A stretch of 40,593 bases of DNA from an uncultured Bacteroidales bacterium (GTDB lineage: Bacteria > Bacteroidota > Bacteroidia > Bacteroidales > Bacteroidaceae). This document shows positions 39,382 through 40,593 of this stretch, piece after piece. Within the stretch, counting starts at the first letter, position 1; each line of letters opens with the position of its first letter. The DNA lies in NCBI GenBank assembly GCA_902783885.1, contig CACZSQ010000074.1, forward strand, positions 1-40,593. Reading direction: 5' to 3'. The notes beneath the pieces are model-generated. The model had not been told where the DNA came from and did not search any database. It was given only the letters and a program-made list of their open reading frames with translations. Both the position numbers and the translations under genes were made by a program.

Positions 39382-39429
39382 GCGTTTGATTCAAAATGTG
39401 CTGAAACGCTTAATTATTGTGTATCTTTG
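39382..39429 (+). promoter_or_regulatory. Promoter of mutT with a second GCGTTT/AAACGC inverted repeat
   Basis: TATCTTTG (39422-39429) is a full -7 box only 4 nt before the mutT ATG, so the mRNA would be essentially leaderless. Upstream, GCGTTT (39382-39387) and AAACGC (39404-39409) repeat the half-site seen at the PepSY promoter, here with a 16-nt centre. The -33 region is weak. Confidence 0.55.
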
Positions 39430-39433
39430 CAGC

Positions 39434-39838
39434 ATGAAAAGAATAGAGGTCGTTGCAGCGGTCATCCGCCAGGGAGACCGCATCTTCGCCACGCAACGTG
39501 GCTATGGCGAGTGGAAGGACTGGTGGGAGTTCCCCGGCGGGAAGATAGAGGCTGGGGAGACAGCGGAGGCAGCGCTGAAACGCGAAATACGCGAAGAACT
39601 GTCAACGGAAGTCAGCGTGGACGAGTACCTCTGCACGCTGGAATACGACTACCCGACATTTCACCTGACGATGCACTGCTACTTCTGCTCGCTGCTGACG
39701 GAGGCGCTGCACCTGAACGAGCACGAGGCAGCTCGCTGGCTCTCGAGAGACGAGCTGGACAGTGTGAGGTGGTTGCCCGCAGACGTGCAGCTGATAGAAA
39801 GCATGATGAAAAATGGTTTTTCTGCTCAAAAACTTTGA
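39434..39838 (+). CDS. mutT: MutT-type Nudix hydrolase (8-oxo-dGTP diphosphatase-like)
   Basis: This is a 134-residue protein. The start at 39434 (MKRIEVVAAVIRQGDRIFATQRGYGEWKDWWEFPGGK) is chosen because the frame upstream holds the promoter. The Nudix box is complete: GGKIEAGETAEAALKREIRE followed by EL (GX5EX7REUXEE). 'WWEFPGGK' and the short length fit MutT, which removes 8-oxo-dGTP from the nucleotide pool. The C-terminal part ('HEAARWLSRDELDSVRWLPADVQLIE') matches the MutT end. It is divergent from the PepSY-like genes. Confidence 0.92.
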   Translation: MKRIEVVAAVIRQGDRIFATQRGYGEWKDWWEFPGGKIEAGETAEAALKREIREELSTEVSVDEYLCTLEYDYPTFHLTMHCYFCSLLTEALHLNEHEAARWLSRDELDSVRWLPADVQLIESMMKNGFSAQKL

Positions 39839-39897
39839 GGTCTCACAGATTCTGATTAACTTCGCAGCCGAAATATTTTAATAACTCAAATATCATC

Positions 39898-40593
39898 ATG
39901 GGAAAAGTTCTAATGATTGGTGCCGGTGGAGTGGCCACCGTCTGTGCGCATAAGATGGCGCAAAACCCCGATGTTTTCACAGGAATCATGATTGCCTCCC
40001 GCACGAAAGCGAAGTGCGACCGCCTGGCGGCTGCCGTGGAGAAGGCCACGGGCTACAAAGGCATTCAGACGGCACGGGTGGATGCAGACAACGTAGAGGA
40101 GCTGGTGGCGCTGCTGAAAGCCTACCAACCCGATATCGTGGTGAACCTGGCCCTCCCCTATCAGGATCTGACCATCATGGAGGCCTGTCTGCAGACGGGC
40201 TGCAACTACCTCGACACGGCGAATTACGAGCCGAAGGACGAGGCTCACTTCGAGTACAGCTGGCAGTGGGCCTACCGCGAGCGCTTTGAGAAGGCGGGCC
40301 TGACAGCCATCCTGGGCTGTGGCTTCGACCCGGGCGTGACATCCATCTTCACCGCCTACGCGGCCAAGCACCACTTCAAGGAGATTCACTACCTGGACAT
40401 CGTGGACTGCAACGCCGGCGACCACCACAAGGCTTTTGCCACGAATTTCAACCCCGAGATTAACATCCGCGAAATCACGCAGAAGGGACTCTACTGGGAG
40501 AACGGCCAGTGGGTGGAGACAGAGCCGCTGGAGATTCACAAGGACCTGACCTATCCCAACATCGGCCCACGCGACAGCTATCTGCTGCACCAC
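39898..40593 (+). CDS. Saccharopine dehydrogenase family protein, probable carboxy(nor)spermidine dehydrogenase, N-terminal 232 residues
   Basis: An ATG at 39898 opens a frame of 232 codons with no stop before the window ends. It begins MGKVLMIGAGGVATVCAHKM with the NAD(P)-binding GAGGVA loop. It continues with 'ASRTKAKCDRLAAAVE', 'PDIVVNLALPYQDLTIMEACLQTGCNYLDTANYEPKDEAHFEY' and 'AILGCGFDPGVTSIFTAYAAKHHF'. This pattern is the saccharopine dehydrogenase-like family whose Bacteroidota members act as carboxyspermidine or carboxynorspermidine dehydrogenase in polyamine synthesis. The rest of the substrate domain lies outside. A weak -7-like TAACTTCG is at 39857-39864. A lysine-pathway role is less likely in this phylum. 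Confidence 0.85.
   Translation, partial: MGKVLMIGAGGVATVCAHKMAQNPDVFTGIMIASRTKAKCDRLAAAVEKATGYKGIQTARVDADNVEELVALLKAYQPDIVVNLALPYQDLTIMEACLQTGCNYLDTANYEPKDEAHFEYSWQWAYRERFEKAGLTAILGCGFDPGVTSIFTAYAAKHHFKEIHYLDIVDCNAGDHHKAFATNFNPEINIREITQKGLYWENGQWVETEPLEIHKDLTYPNIGPRDSYLLHH

Overview
The window looks like a chromosomal segment of a Bacteroidota bacterium, most likely Bacteroidales of the Prevotellaceae type. The evidence is: promoters of the Bacteroidota form (TTTG, about 19-20 nt, then TAnnTTTG); a TonB-dependent receptor operon with DUF5689 and choice-of-anchor J lipoproteins; five proteins ending in a type IX secretion (T9SS) C-terminal sorting segment; a type B L31; DUF3256, DUF5715 and PepSY-like proteins; and the phoH-purC-ubiE-aroE and rplY-pth-S4 gene orders. 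No tRNA, rRNA, transposase, phage gene or CRISPR array was seen.

Layout. Positions 1-126 hold the start of fbaA (minus strand), preceded by a 9-bp minisatellite. Positions 345-8631 form a five-gene minus-strand operon: TonB-dependent receptor, DUF5689 lipoprotein, triple choice-of-anchor J lipoprotein, NUC-type nuclease lipoprotein and EEP-type nuclease. I read it as a nucleic-acid capture and degradation locus. Divergent from it is rpmE2 (L31) with a structured leader. Then come DUF3256, a DMT-type transporter, truA and three tandem secreted endonuclease I paralogues (9241-17127). Positions 17256-21416 encode a 1386-residue secreted protein made only of repeated binding modules. Upstream of it is an array of four 14-bp palindromes with an exact 22-bp period.

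From 21.8 to 36.8 kb the genes are mostly housekeeping: a Spy/CpxP-like protein, a DUF5715 peptidase-like protein, phoH-purC-ubiE-aroE, purM, lemA with its TPM partner, a large T9SS-sorted toroid protein, and rplY-pth-S4. The right end has a methyltransferase-STAS fusion, two PepSY-like proteins, mutT and the start of a carboxy(nor)spermidine dehydrogenase-like gene.

The most unusual signal is a family of G/C-rich palindromic units of about 35 bp (ten copies seen). Eight of them are arranged as inverted pairs that bracket four gene junctions (lemA|purM, phoH|purC, rplY|pth, pth|S4). One arm lies at the stop codon of the upstream gene. The other lies in frame about 30-40 nt after the start of the downstream gene, where it encodes a tail close to [12 protein letters not shown]. 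The upstream arm supplies the last residues and stop codon of PhoH and Pth. This resembles a REPIN (paired REP) family that has entered coding sequence. I do not know a published description of it, but I could not search.

Five secreted or surface nucleases, a dedicated outer-membrane receptor and two purine-synthesis genes in 28 kb suggest that extracellular DNA/RNA is a nutrient for this organism. That functional reading is inference.
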